A stretch of DNA of 64,000 bases, taken from NCBI GenBank assembly GCA_023238725.1, contig CM041552.1, positions 16,159,147 through 16,223,146 on the forward strand. The letters are read 5' to 3'. The stretch's first letter is position 1; each line of letters opens with the position of its first letter. This stretch comes from Scortum barcoo. Taxonomy: Eukaryota; Chordata; Actinopteri; Centrarchiformes; Terapontidae. The notes below the pieces were generated by a model. That model made no database searches. It had not been told where the DNA came from and saw only the letters and a program-made list of their open reading frames with translations. The position numbers and the translations under genes are program-made. Shown here in pieces: positions 23,276 to 36,100 of the stretch.

Positions 23276-26200
23276 CCCCTTGATCACTTACCTTTAATCC
23301 CTCTATTAAACAACTCTTTTTTTTCCTCTTTCTTGTCTCCGAATTGTGTTTTTTCCAGACATAAAACCTTCAGCGCTCACCTGCAATAAGTCCTTTTTCT
23401 AACCTGACCGCAAAATCCCCGAACTAAACTTGAATCAGTTGTGTGACGCTGAATTTACCTTTCTGATTACGTCATTTCTCAGAACACCAATCTTTATCTC
23501 ATTTTGACTGAACCTGAGTAACCTTTTAAATGACCTGTCTGCGGCTTGGGTGCTCAGGACAACACAATGAGATTTTACTTTCCCTGTCGAGAAAATCGGA
23601 GTTCTTTGTGCGCTTGCTGTAACGTTTAAGTCTCACATCCTTGAACTTTCACACTCTTCTCCCACGTGCGCTTTCCGCTTTCACCAGACTTGCGTCCCAA
23701 GCTATTGAGCTGTCAGTCCTGTAATTGCATTTTTATTGTTTGCGTGTTAACTTTTTCATAAACCCGGCTCCTTTGACGCCTGTGTTGGGCCATGTGCTTT
23801 GGTTTGGAGGCTGCAGCGAGATGGACGTGTGGGTAGGAGGCGCGGAGAAAGTAGAAGAGACAAACAAAGAACAGCGGAGGAAGAGGATCCACCAGGATAT
23901 TAACACCTCTTAGAATATCCCAGCGCGCACAACAAACGCCCTCCGTTCGTCATTTTATGTGAATGGTGGAAGACAGCAAAACAGGATGAAAATTCAAAAA
24001 CACCTCAATGGAACGGGAGAACAGCGTGATGACCAAACTGTAAAACAGTAATTACCCGAAACCCTCAGTGCTGTTATTTGACACATTCAAATAACAAGTC
24101 GCAACAACATCAGATGACCAGTCACATTTTCTGTTTTGTCCGGGGCACCTAAAAATAGGGATAATAAAGAGGCATGGCAAAGTCATGACAAAAACACGGA
24201 CATTATTCTATTCTGTGGTGGTTTTTGGGGCGAGGACCGAAGTCGCAGTTAATGTGTTTGAGAGCTTTTTCTGGCTCCTTGATGTCATGCAGCAGCTGAG
24301 CGGAGAAATCCTACTGGATGAAGCCGCGAAGGAAGGAAGGAACCACAAAAGAGGAAATACAAGAATGAGTGGAACTCCTCGCCTCTCAGTGGGGGGTGAC
24401 CGAGCAGCGGGGATAGATCAAGGGTAGAGCGGGCTCGGGCTGCCACGTTATTGGCCTCCAAACAATGAGCCGTGTTTGTCAAGTACGTCTGGTTAGACAT
24501 GGGACGATCTGAGTTTTAATCCCATAGTGTATTCTAGTGGCAAGTCAACAGGCGCAAAAATACACAGTCATGCTTATAGATGTGTCTTATTTAACTTGGG
24601 AGCCTTGTAGCTCTGCCTCTGTGAAAACATTTCGAGCCCTCCAGCACCTCTAATAAGTGTCATCCAGGTAAGCAGTGGCCTTTTTGCAGGAGATGTGTAA
24701 AACAAACGTTTGTCATTACAAAACACTTGAGAGTGGACAGCAAGAGTGAACTTTGGAGAGAAAAGGGGAGATGAGATGCAATCAAGGCCTCAGACTGCAA
24801 CTAAAAACACTGCTGTTACATTCAGGGGTTCAAGGAATTTATTGTTTCATGCAATAAACCTCCTGTGCATTTTCATACAATGAGAAACACTGAATACAGT
24901 GAAAAAAGGAAAAAAAAAAAGACTAGCTGTAAGATTAAAGAATGCCTGCAGAGTGAGTGGCAGATGTATGCTAGTGGCATATACAAAACAAGATGGTCAA
25001 ATGTGTATATGATAATAATGATGATAAATTTGACTTTGCTTCTATTTAATGAGACAGCCTGGCTTAAAAAAAGAAAAAATCTTTCCTTTATTTTGTTCTT
25101 TTCAGCAAATCAACCATTTTATTTCAATGCTCTTGATATTTTCTAGCCCTTACAGCACATCATGCTGTGAAAAAAAAGTAGAGTGGGTATCTGGCATCTA
25201 AGCTCTGACCTGGCTAATCCTGCAAGGTTAAACTGCGTTCAATGCTATAATAAATAAATCTGGCATCTGAGGCTATAGGTGGATGGTGGGGTGGGAGTGG
25301 CGCTTATAAAATTTTATGTTTAGCAGTAGAACTTGACAGTGAAGCAGCAGTGCAGACATTATGCAGTGCACGGGCAGCTTCAGCATGCTGCCATGTTGCA
25401 AAATGTCTGCTCCGAGGTGAACAGTTGGACCAGCTCATCAAAGGACATGACCTTAACCTTTCCCTGAACCTTGATTGAGCAGTTTTACTCACCTAACCTT
25501 CAATGACATTTGTTGAGGGGTAATTGGCTTTTCCCCATTAATGGCATAATTACCAGAGGAAGTAAAAGTTTTAATATCTTCAGATTTCTCTCATTTGCTC
25601 TGTGGGTAGTGGTGGGCACGTAAGTATAAGGTATTATTTTCTCTAGTCACCGAGCTAGAAACTTGTTTTTCTTGGTTTCTGAAGAGTGTTAACATCACAG
25701 CAAAGATATCATGGAGATACATGAACTTCCTGTAGCAGTGACAAGATTTGATATGAATTTGTCATAATGTGGAAATTTATCCTCGCTCTGGCCTTGATAC
25801 AGGTTAAAACAGATTCATGCTCATGTTGTTGCATCGTCTTGTAGTTTGATTTAAAAAAAAGAAAAGTACACCTATGCTCCTTTGATAAAACCATTTGTTT
25901 CAAAAGACATGGATTTCCCTCTGCGTCATGAGTCACAAAGGCCTGACAAGAGAAGTCAACCACCAAGTTCCCATGCTGATAATGGCCATCTATTAGGCCC
26001 AGTAGGTCACGTAGCGTGTCCAGCCTTGGGGAACACCTCGTTTGTGATGCACGTGAGAATTATCTAAGAGTGGAATACAATAGAAAAGAACTGAGCTGGC
26101 AAAAAAAAGGTTTAAGGTAATTATACTCCATTATCCATCAGACACTTTGTGGACCGAGAGATAATGTGCACGTGTATGGCAACGACGTGATTGGGACAAC

Positions 26201-26279
26201 CATACCCTCTGTTTGACTTAATGGAGGTGCCCATTATCGGCAAATGAAAGGCTGATTTACGCCAACACTTTCTACGTTA

Positions 26280-26800
26280 GTGCTAAGGCAATGTCTCGTT
26301 GTGGGGAGCGTGTCTGGTAGCCGGGCAGGCGTCGACTCTCCGTGCGCGTCTGCGAAGGCCTTTCACCTCGCCGTCTCTCATGTGTCCATCATTCCTGCTC
26401 TCCGTCCTCGGGTTGACGTGATGTCAGCCGTCATGTTTTCCAGTGGAACTGTACACCGGCAGAAAGTTAACAGGCCTCTCTTGTGTCTCTGCCGCACACA
26501 TTGTCTATCAGACGTCGCTGAGTTGGAACGGGAGAGGCCAAGCTGGCTGCAGAGAGAGGCTGAGAGGGAGAGCAGAAGGATGGAGGCGGACGGAGCGAGG
26601 CGAACGGCTTGTTTACGGCTCTGTGACACCGCCGCCGCCGCTGCAGCAACCGGAGATGCCACAATACAGCAGGGTGGCAGTGCACCGTCCTCATTTCCTG
26701 CAGCCATCATGAAGATATATGCATGCACTCTGGTGATACAACAGAAATGTTTCCTTTTGTTCATTAGAAACAGATGCCACATCTTGTGGTAAGTTCGCAA
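26280..26800. other. GC-rich patch with overlapping open frames
   Basis: Frames of 170 codons (plus) and 145 codons (minus) overlap in a locally GC-rich, CpG-containing segment that includes a GCC/GCT run near 26630-26645. A strong donor-like cttgtg|gtaagt occurs at about 26790 on the plus strand. Neither product resembles a known family. It could be an alternative promoter or non-coding exon, or chance. Confidence 0.3.
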
Positions 26801-27690
26801 ACACTTTAGGTTCACAAATATTTGTGCTTTCCAACCACTTTGTCCATCCTTCCATTCTCCTCTGAACTCAAATTACATAAGACATGAAAGCCTGACTGAC
26901 CATCAGTGGTGCCTCTTCAGATGTCATTTAGTCCTGTTTTGGAAAGATTTTGTTAAGTTACCTCAAAACTTTTTAAGTTTTTAAGACCATTTTGTTTTTC
27001 ATCCCTTTAGATTTTAATGGCTTCCTCATCACAAATAAGCCTAAATGTTTTTCACAAGGAGACTTTGCTATTACTTTAACCAAGCAGAAGCCGACCACAA
27101 GCCAAATCTGGCTACAAAACAACCCTAAAACAGTCCAGTGTCTGCTTGATTTTTCCTTTATTTTCAAGGTTTAAGGCGACAAAAGCAGGGCATGGTGAAA
27201 TCTGAGTTGCGAAAACGTGTGGGAGAGTAGGTGTTTGTGAGAGTCTGGTATTTTCCCTTACATCACCAGCATCATTAACAGTGGACGCAAATCAACTCCT
27301 TATGTCCCAATACCTTCAATTATAACACACATGCCAGCTCTATAAAGTCCAAACACACGCACACCATAACAGAACAATTCCCATTTTCACACACAAACAC
27401 ACGCGTCCCATGTAAAAACAGCACCTCCAACATGTCATCTCTATTTGGTGAACAAATTCAGAGGATTTGGCTAATCACTGTTTTAGTCCGCAGAAAAAAG
27501 TCTGCTCTCTGGTATTTAAGAAGCTGAGCTCATGTAGAAAAAAAACATGATTGATGTTCATGTATTCACATAACTGCTCTTCCTTTATCAGCAACGTGAG
27601 ATTTAGTCGCCCACCCAAGTCCTCCTGTTGAGGTGTTTAGAAAGAGAAGTGTTGTCTATTTCAGATTTGCAAAGAGAGAGAGTCTTAACG

Positions 27691-28172
27691 GACCATTTTG
27701 ACATTTTGTTAAGTAATTTGCTTTCTTGCTGCAAACTTAGACGATGACAGTGGCTGGTTAGCTTTGCCTAGCACAAACACTCCCTGCAGAAGGAAACAGG
27801 TTGTTTAGTTCTGTGCCAAGAAAACAAAATCCTCACTAATTACCATGTTAAATCTTTGGCAACTGGCTGGGACTCTAGGAAGTCACAGCACTCAAAGAAA
27901 CAGTCCAGGCCATAATCCTCCTGTAAACTGCAAATTGTCAGTTTTACACTTCAGGATTAAACAAATGAGATATAACGTGTTAATTACTGAGCTTTAGAAA
28001 TGTTGCTAGGTACATTTCGTGAGTTTCTGACTTTGCCAAGCTAGCTGTTTCCCCCTGTTTTCAGTCTTTATGCAAAGCTACACTAAACATCTCCTGGTTC
28101 TTGCTTCATATTAAACAGGCAGACACAGGAGTGGTGTCAATGTAAGAAAGCAAATAAGTGCATTCAAGTAGC
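27691..28172 (+). repeat. Dispersed foldback element, copy 2
   Basis: The left arm (acattttgttaagtaatttg, cttagacgatgac, ggctggttagctttgcctag) and the right arm (gtttccccctgttttcag, tctttatgcaaagctacact, gtggtgtcaatgtaagaaag) are diverged inverted copies of each other. The middle holds tcactaattaccatgttaaa and gagatataacgtgttaatta, also mutually inverted. Confidence 0.7.
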
Positions 28173-31100
28173 CGAGTCAGTGAGTCCAAAGAGAGATGTT
28201 CCCTCTTTGGAGAGGTGGAGGCCAGAGTGAGCGAATGCTGGGAGTCTTAACCAGACCTCTGGGAATGTTAAACATCTTAAACAGCTCCATATGTGTACTC
28301 AGTGTGCTGTGATAATTTGTGCATAGTTCCCCATACCGTCCTATGGTTGAGGGGGAAAAAAAAAAGATTTAAACAATATCAGCAGATATGCACCCGGGGA
28401 ACCATGATTTTGCAACCCTGCAGTTTGCCCCCAACATGCAAACCCGACCACAGACACGCTCGCTCACGTCCACATGTATTTATGGATTTAAATATGCTGT
28501 GTTTTGAGTTGTATTCAATAACTCTATAAAAGTGCTGCTACAGTCGAGAGGTTCAATTTCCTGCTTTGTTGGCTACATCGTCATTACTCAGCGGTTGTTT
28601 TGAGACGGAGCATGTCTGTAGCACTCCTCACATGAGGGACTGTGTGGGTCCTCTCCAAAACATGACACACACACACACTTGTGACTCGTCACAAAGAGTT
28701 CGACCCGGACATGCTGGTGTGTGATTTGCTCTGGCAACTAAAATCCAGCGACTGGTTACTGGCGAGTTTAGCTAGCAGATTGCGGTCGCCTCGCAGATTC
28801 GTCTTTCCGCCCCCGGTGTTGGCCCGCCGCGCAAAAAACGCCTGCAGTCGCTTTTTCCTCTCTTTCTTAAAGCTTATTTTTGAGACTGTGTCATTAAACA
28901 GCGCACAGTGGGGAGTGACGGGGGAGATGGAGGAGACAGAGGAGGAAAGGTCATGAACTTGGGCCAAGCAGGGCGAGATTACCGCCGTCTGCCTTTTGTT
29001 CTGGCTGAGCCGAGTCGCATAAAATGTGACTGAGCCACAGTACAAATACAGTATGTCAGGAGCGGTGGAGGAAGAATTCACATCACTTTCCTTGGTAGAA
29101 CTCTAAACCACCGTAAAAAAAAAACACATTAAAAATAAGTAAGCATAAAAAAATCAAGTAAAACTGTAAATACATTCCATCATCTTCTATTAACTGATCA
29201 TATATGTAAAGTAAACTCAGAAAAGTGAAAAGCTGTTAAATACATCCAATGAAAGAAAGGGTGCAATATGTGCCTCTGTAATGTAACAAGTATTTTGATT
29301 ATGGGGGAATCATTTGAGTGATTTCTTTCACTCTTTCTATAAAACATTCTCTGGTTCTGGAGCTTTTATAATCTTTTTTTTCAATTTTAATGGTGATTTT
29401 CAAAATTGATTCAAACATAAATTCACTTTAAGTATCTCAAAGTCGTCTTTTGGCATAGGAACTTGAGTAAATGTTACTTTCCACCACTGTCTATGTATAT
29501 AGACATAATATGATATAATCCATTGTTTTGAAGTGTAATCAGGAAAGGAGGGATTTATGGAATAATGCGTACAGTTTTTATTTTCACGGCTTTTTTTCTA
29601 GCAAAACACAATTCACGGGGGAAATAATGCTGATGAAATATGACACGGTGTCATGCGTGACCTCTGTTAACTTTGAGTACAAAGGAGCTGAAACATCCGG
29701 GAAGTGACTCTTTACCACATCCGGATTTTCAGAAGAATGAACTCAACAGACGGAAACCCTCTGCAGCATGACTTGCAGTTTACTGGCTCACTGTAAAGTC
29801 ATAAGAGGGCAGCAGATGAGCAGATAAATACGAAAAAGAGAAACACGGTGATGAAAAACATCTCCCCCTCAGACAGAAGAAATTTGGATACAGCTGTCTA
29901 TCAAATCCTGCTTTCCTATTAAAAAATAACTTAAGCTTGGTATGTGCATGTATATTTTGAGTGTGAGTGAGTGTCAGTAGATGTTTGCATGCTCGTGCCA
30001 ATGTTTTTTTGCAGGTTCCTGAGTCCAGGTCCCCCTGTTATTATCCGATTCTCCACCAATCTGCATGTGCGGAGCGCTGAGCCAGCTTGGATCGGGATCT
30101 GCGGTCGGTGCAGTGGGAATTTCTTTGGCACAGAGTTTCCTGGCTGACATTGGGGAGGCAGGCGGGCCGCTGAGGCACGGGGATGGAAGGCCGTCTGGAG
30201 GTATTCCCAACCACTCTGGTTGAACAGATTCATGGACAGATGACAGGACTGATGGCCTAATTAAAGCCTAGCCGCGTCTTTGACTTCCACATGCACATAC
30301 GGTCAAACAGAGTCGCACCTGTCTGTTAAGTTACACTGATCCCCACGTAGGTTAACAGCATAAGTTGGTTATCAGCTCCGAGCTGCAACACATGCACTGC
30401 GATCCTCCTGTTACCGTGCCTTATGCCTCTCTCTTTCAACGCTTTTGTCTCTTCTTCTCTTCCCTTCTTCGTCCTGTCATCTCTGCTCTTTCCCAAAACG
30501 ATGAATACGTTGAGTGTACTGTAAATGTTGGGCGGGGTAGAACACAAAATGGGGGTTAAATTTGGCTCACACACAACCTCCTCCTAATTCAGGCATTTGT
30601 GTGTTTGTATGCACGTGTGTGTGGTATAATTACAGATGTCAACGCCGGTGCCGTTGACTGTAACATCCGTGGAGCACACGATATGATGGACAAGATGTGA
30701 CATTCTGCCAGAAAGACACACGTCCAGAAGCCTACACACTTAAAGAGTACACTAGACCTCACACACACATACGATCATTCATGTGTGTGTCTCTATGGAA
30801 AGACCTTTTATAATGAATTCAAAAGTTATATCTTGTATGCTGCTATCAAAGGAGGAAAACAAGTGTTGAAAGAGACATGCAGATTTGTTCAAAAGCATTT
30901 TGTTGTAGGTTTAAACCCTGTTGGGCGTCAACCGTACACAAAAAAACCTTAACAACTGTCTATATAGTATAATCTATAATCTATTGAATTTGTAAAAAAA
31001 AGCTCCTAACACATTTTATTCCTCTCTCAAATCTGTGGAAGCATGCAAACTGACCTATGTTGTTATTTTCAAGTAAGACCAATATACTTTTGTGACTATA

Positions 31101-31799
31101 ATGATACCACAGCGCTGTCTGCTTCAAAAACCTGGCGGCCATGTTGAAGTGCGAGGGTTCACTTGCAGTTTATAACAGTGTGTGTGAACTTGGAGAGACT
31201 TTTGGATCCTCTCTGCTTCCCTCCAAGTCAACTTTTTTAAAAAATATAATGGGATAAAGATGTGCTTTGGTCAAACCGACAGAAGCACTGGGACAGATAG
31301 ACGTTAACATCTCGCCACACGCACCAGTCTCAGTGTGGAGATCCAGACACACACACACACATTCACAGGCTCTGTTTCCCAAAAGACGGGTGACGCTACA
31401 TGACAGGAAACAGGAAACTTGTCCTCTCATAAAACATGATCATCACATCAAATATTTAAAATGCTTCATGAGCTATACATTGACTTTTCTCTTCACCTGT
31501 GCTGACAGAAGATGGGACTGATAAGTAAACTTTCTAAATCATGAAAAATCCTTCCTTAAAACGCCTGGATTGTAACAATTTTAGGGATGAGCCGGTGAAG
31601 CTGCACATGGCCCTCTTCTGGTGGAAGTGTGTGTGCGTGAGTGTGTGTGTGTGTGTGTGCGTGTGTGTGTACGCGCGTATACAGTTGTGTGTGAGAGAAA
31701 GCCTCTTACTGATACAAGCGTGCAGGAATTTGGCCTCAGACAAAAGGAGCCCTTGGCCAAAAATGACAGTCTCATCTTGGCTCTTGTGTAAGAGTGTGT

Positions 31800-31840
<41 letters not shown>

Positions 31841-32573
31841 TGCTTGTATGTAGGGGCGCTTGCCCTCATTGCTCAGTGTGGTGGGCTCCTTACGCAGCAG
31901 TATATCCTGCCAAAACCACGGCAGCATGGTGTGATGTGACGGTGATAAGTCACAACTTCAAATGAGCAAACAGAGAGAAAAATGTTTGAGAGCCACCTGT
32001 TAATATTGATTCTACTGACTAATACTTTAACAATAAGAAGGAGCTAGGAAAATGTCAGTTTCTATACAACATGCTTTTAAAGTCTACATGATTTCTTTTT
32101 TTATATGATAATTGCATTTTCATGAACTGAGCTGATTAGCTGACCTTCATGTGTCTCTCATCCATATCAGAAAAGATTAATGGCACACAGATTCTAAAAA
32201 TGTAAAACAGAAGATTTCATGTTTCCCCTCATTAAGAAGAGAGAGGATCACACTACCGGTGAGGTCATCACGTACACTCATGACAGTGCGTCAAGCGTGG
32301 GCTCACCAGACAGCGCGGCTCTGTGTTGAAAATCTACTGAATTAACCGGATTACACTTACTCACTAAGGAAGAATCATCAGAATAATCCCTTTAATTACA
32401 AAATAAAAAAAATATGGGATCTGTAAACTCTCCGTAGATGTTAAATCGTGAACTTCTCCTCACTGTGTCGCGTGAAACGGCCGAAACGTGGAGAGTTAAA
32501 GCGGATAAATGAAATAAAACAGTCGCAGAAGTTGAAACAAACTAACTCTTCCATGTTTTCATTTAAAATCTTT

Positions 32574-32574
<1 letters not shown>

Positions 32575-32607
<33 letters not shown>
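32575..32607. repeat. CT microsatellite near the relt promoter
   Basis: An uninterrupted CT run of about 16 units, some 250 nt below the likely relt exon 1 in gene sense, at the start of intron 1. Confidence 0.9.
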
Positions 32608-32609
<2 letters not shown>

Positions 32610-32619
32610 AGTCGTGAGC

Positions 32620-33130
32620 CCCGTTAAAACAAAGAGCGGGGATCCGTCTCTCACCCCCATAAAAAGTGTGTAAGTGGCCCGTGAAGAGGTGTCCTGTGAG
32701 ATAAACATGTCACATCACCGCCGTGCGTAAAAGCGGTGATGATGGTCGGAGCGGCTTTGCGGCGAGAAGAAGAGAGGCTAAACTACCGGCTTCAGCCATT
32801 CACTTAGCGTGAGGCTTAAAAAAATAAAAAAAAAGTTGTCGGACTTACCGGTTTGGTGTGTAAACGGGGCTGAAATCAGTGATCAGAGACGGGCTTCATC
32901 GGGACCTGAAGGTGGGATTCAGACAAAACGCACGAGAGGGAGATGAAAACCACAAAGCCGGTAAACGAGGTCCCCCCCCCTGTCTCTGGCTCCTCTGTGT
33001 GTGTGCGTGTGTGTGCGTGTGTGAAAAAGACATAAACACTGAGCTGGATCAGTGAGCTCCTACAGTGCGTCACCGCTGCAAGCTGAGACTGCCGTCACCG
33101 TAAACCCCCTCTGTCGGCCGGTGTCTTTCT
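32620..33130 (-). promoter_or_regulatory. CpG-rich probable relt promoter region
   Basis: CpG dinucleotides are visibly denser here (cgtgag, cgccgtgcg, cggagcgg, ccggccg) than in the surrounding AT-rich DNA. No TATA box is evident at a fixed distance. Assignment to relt rests on the adjoining minus-strand donor. Confidence 0.35.
32849..33110 (-). other. relt: Probable non-coding first exon of relt
   Basis: A consensus donor (CCG|GTAAGT) closes an exon at 32849 on the minus strand, inside a CpG-rich segment. Exon 2 carries the start codon just after an acceptor, so an upstream non-coding exon is required, and this is the best candidate. The transcription start is not defined; the upper limit given is approximate. 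A short uORF-like frame (33073-32876) lies within it. Confidence 0.4.
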
Positions 33131-36100
33131 CCGAGAGTTCAACATGAAAGGATGACCTTATGAAAGAAATAACCATATGATCATTTACTCTGACTGTAAT
33201 TCTTGATTAAATATTTAAATATAACCTGGAAATTTCAAATGATAAGATTTGCAAACTCTTCTCAATATTTCATCCTGCTTCTTTCATTTCAGTGTGACTT
33301 TATATCAGATTCACACATCCACGTCAGTATGAAAATAATGAGATGTAGCCTGTTTTTAATCATTTTTATCTAATTTCAGAAGCTTTTATTTCAAAGTGTC
33401 CCTTTTCTACAGTTTTTTTTTTTTTAAACAACATCATTTCCCTCCAAAATTACCTGATTACCATTTCTGCTCTTTGAACCGGGGCAGAGGCCGTTTTGTG
33501 GTTAATTTGTTCTGACTGAGCTGACAGATGGTCTCATATCTGATGTGAAACATGTTGAACAAAACTCACCTCTGTTCTGAAGGTGTTTCCAGAATCTTCA
33601 AAGACTAAAAAATATCCTCCCTCCTCTGCACAGTCCAGTAGTTTTTAGGTTATTAAATCAAAATAGACATCAATGCACTTTGGGGCCTTTTTCACAGCAG
33701 ACACTGTACTTTATCATAAAAATAAAAGCTTAGATGTTACTAGTATTATCAATGTTGGTCCCTGTAAGTCATGACAGTGTGACAGAGAGCCAAGATGCAC
33801 CAACACCAGGACCCTGAAGTGGAAATGAGCCTTTATTATATCTTTTTTCCTCTCATGACACATTAAGTTTTCTGTAACAAAGGTGTATTGTCACACACTG
33901 AACCTCTGTATAATATTTACCGTTTTTATCCCACATCAGTCCTGCGGATTGTTAATTTTGTCACGTCATCTCTGATGTTCACTGAACTGCTGAACTTTAC
34001 CTGCTCACATACTAGGTTTTATCCAGTTTGTCTCTTAATCCGTGAGGTCACACCAGCCCTCGGGTATTTGGTTGCGACGAATGCAATGTGAGGAAACATA
34101 TTTTATTAAGTTACAAGAAATGAAACACCCTATATTGTTTTTATACATTTATCTTTAATGATACTGTTTCAAATGTTGTCTTCTTGGTGTTCTCTAAATT
34201 AATGTCTTTGAGTTGCAGCTCCTTTAATGCAGATAATTGTGGACTTTCACTACACAGTATCAACACTTGCAGTGCTATGCAAAATGAAAAAAAAAGAGAC
34301 AGCTTTTTCAAATACACACACATTATATTGTAAATCTGATACCAGTGGTTGACGGAGATTTCCACATGGCCCACGTTCTTCCGCTGGGATGAACCAGTGA
34401 GTCAGGGTGAGTGAGTGAATGACTCACAACATCAACTGGTCATTCATGTCAGTCATAGATGAATCTTTGTGCTGTCGTCTTTACTGCCTCTTTCACTCAA
34501 CACACAGATCTTCACTGTGTAATGCATCATCTGAACGCTGTGTGTGGGTGTAAACGGGTCATCACTTGTGTGTGTGTGTGTGTGTTCACGAGCGGTTGAA
34601 AAGGGGGGCAGCATCTGTGTTTGTGTGCGTCCTCAATGTCCTGCATTCATACAGTTTTCCTCTATTTACTGCAGGGCTATCATATCACAATACACTTCAT
34701 TGTGGGTCAGTGGGTTAAAGTCAGATGAATGGTGGAGTGACACTGAAGTGTGCTGGTGAAAAACCACAGTGGTGACTTTGTGTTAAGGTCAGAGCCGAAG
34801 TCTGCAGGAGGCAGCGAGGGCCTCACAAGACGTGGCTCGAATGTATTACTATTACTATTATACTCTCTATTTATTTATTGTTACTGTGACGGACAGAGGG
34901 AGAAATCATCACTGTCAGCAATAACAAGGCAACAAGTTGACTCAAACAAAAAATAATTGGACCACTTACTTGACTGTAAAAAAGAAAAGTAAAATGCTGT
35001 ATCTTTTTTGAGAAATTGCTTTCAGAACAATTAATGACAAACCTGACTTTTTTAGGATGACTGATTTTTTCCACTTGACGTCAAGGATTGTGTAAATGAC
35101 CGGCTAAATGATGTTGCGTCTCACTTTGAGTTCTTTGAGCTACTAATAGTTAAATGTGCTAACAAAGGGAGGATTGCAACAAACAGTAATTTCCATTATT
35201 TATTAATAGGCTATTAAAAAAAAATGGTGAAAAATACTCATCAAAATTCCCAGAGCCTGAGCTGGTGTATTCCGTTTGCTTGTTTTGTCTGACGAAATGT
35301 CCAAATGTTTTCTGTTCGCAGTCATTTAAGACAAAGCAGCATTTGAGAAGCTGGAACAAGCACATATTTGAGATTTTAACCAAAAAAAGAATACAGTTAA
35401 TTAAACGATGAATTATCAAAACTGTTGATTAATTCATATTCTATTGACTGATTAATGGACTGATCGGTTCAGCTCTCTGTAAAAGTGAGCACTTCTGGTA
35501 TACATTAGTATCTCGGTTATGTTTTTCTGGAAGTATCACATCCTGGTTTCAAAACAGGCTTCATTGGCACTGTGGCTTGAAAACACGTCATCCAGCTTTC
35601 TGAAGGTGCGCTCAGATTAAACAGGGACACTAATTTCTTCATAAAGTTTTATCTGAACTATCTCTTATCTTAATTAATTTTGTTGTATGTTGTGACCGAT
35701 GAGAGACCCACACGTCGCCCGCTGAAGAAAGAACAGACACAAACTGGCACCAGTGAACTGATTTAATTACAAAGAGGAACCCACAGCGACAAAAACGAGA
35801 ACAGCTACATACAGGGAGTAACTCCGATAGACCGCAACCATGACAACTGCAAGATGTCAACCAGAGAGTTATGACCAGGTGGCAGTGAGGGGAAAAAAAA
35901 AAATCTGCCACAGTTTTCCATCCTGTTGACGTAACAAGGCAAACGTATGTTTCAGAGCTAACATGGTTACTAGTGAAAAAACATCAATGCCACAACTCCA
36001 CCTGTCAGTCGCCCTGATAACAACAGAGGCCATCTTGTCTTCTTTTGGAAATGACAGATATAATTTAAACGTCACTGACAGCGCATGCCAGAGAGGAAAG

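Larger units (their letters stand above)
18662..32848 (-). other. relt intron 1 (14 kb)
   Basis: No exon is recognised. Contents: a long TG microsatellite (21001-21127), imperfect CA tracts (21260-21520, 21890-21966), foldback repeats at 22925-23275 and 27691-28172, a GC-rich patch with overlapping frames on both strands at 26280-26800, TG runs at 31625-31672 and 31793-31840, and a CT run at 32575-32607. Confidence 0.5.

Noticed and set aside
31534..31939. Overlapping 111- and 132-codon frames
   Set aside because: Built largely on two TG microsatellites; no homology.
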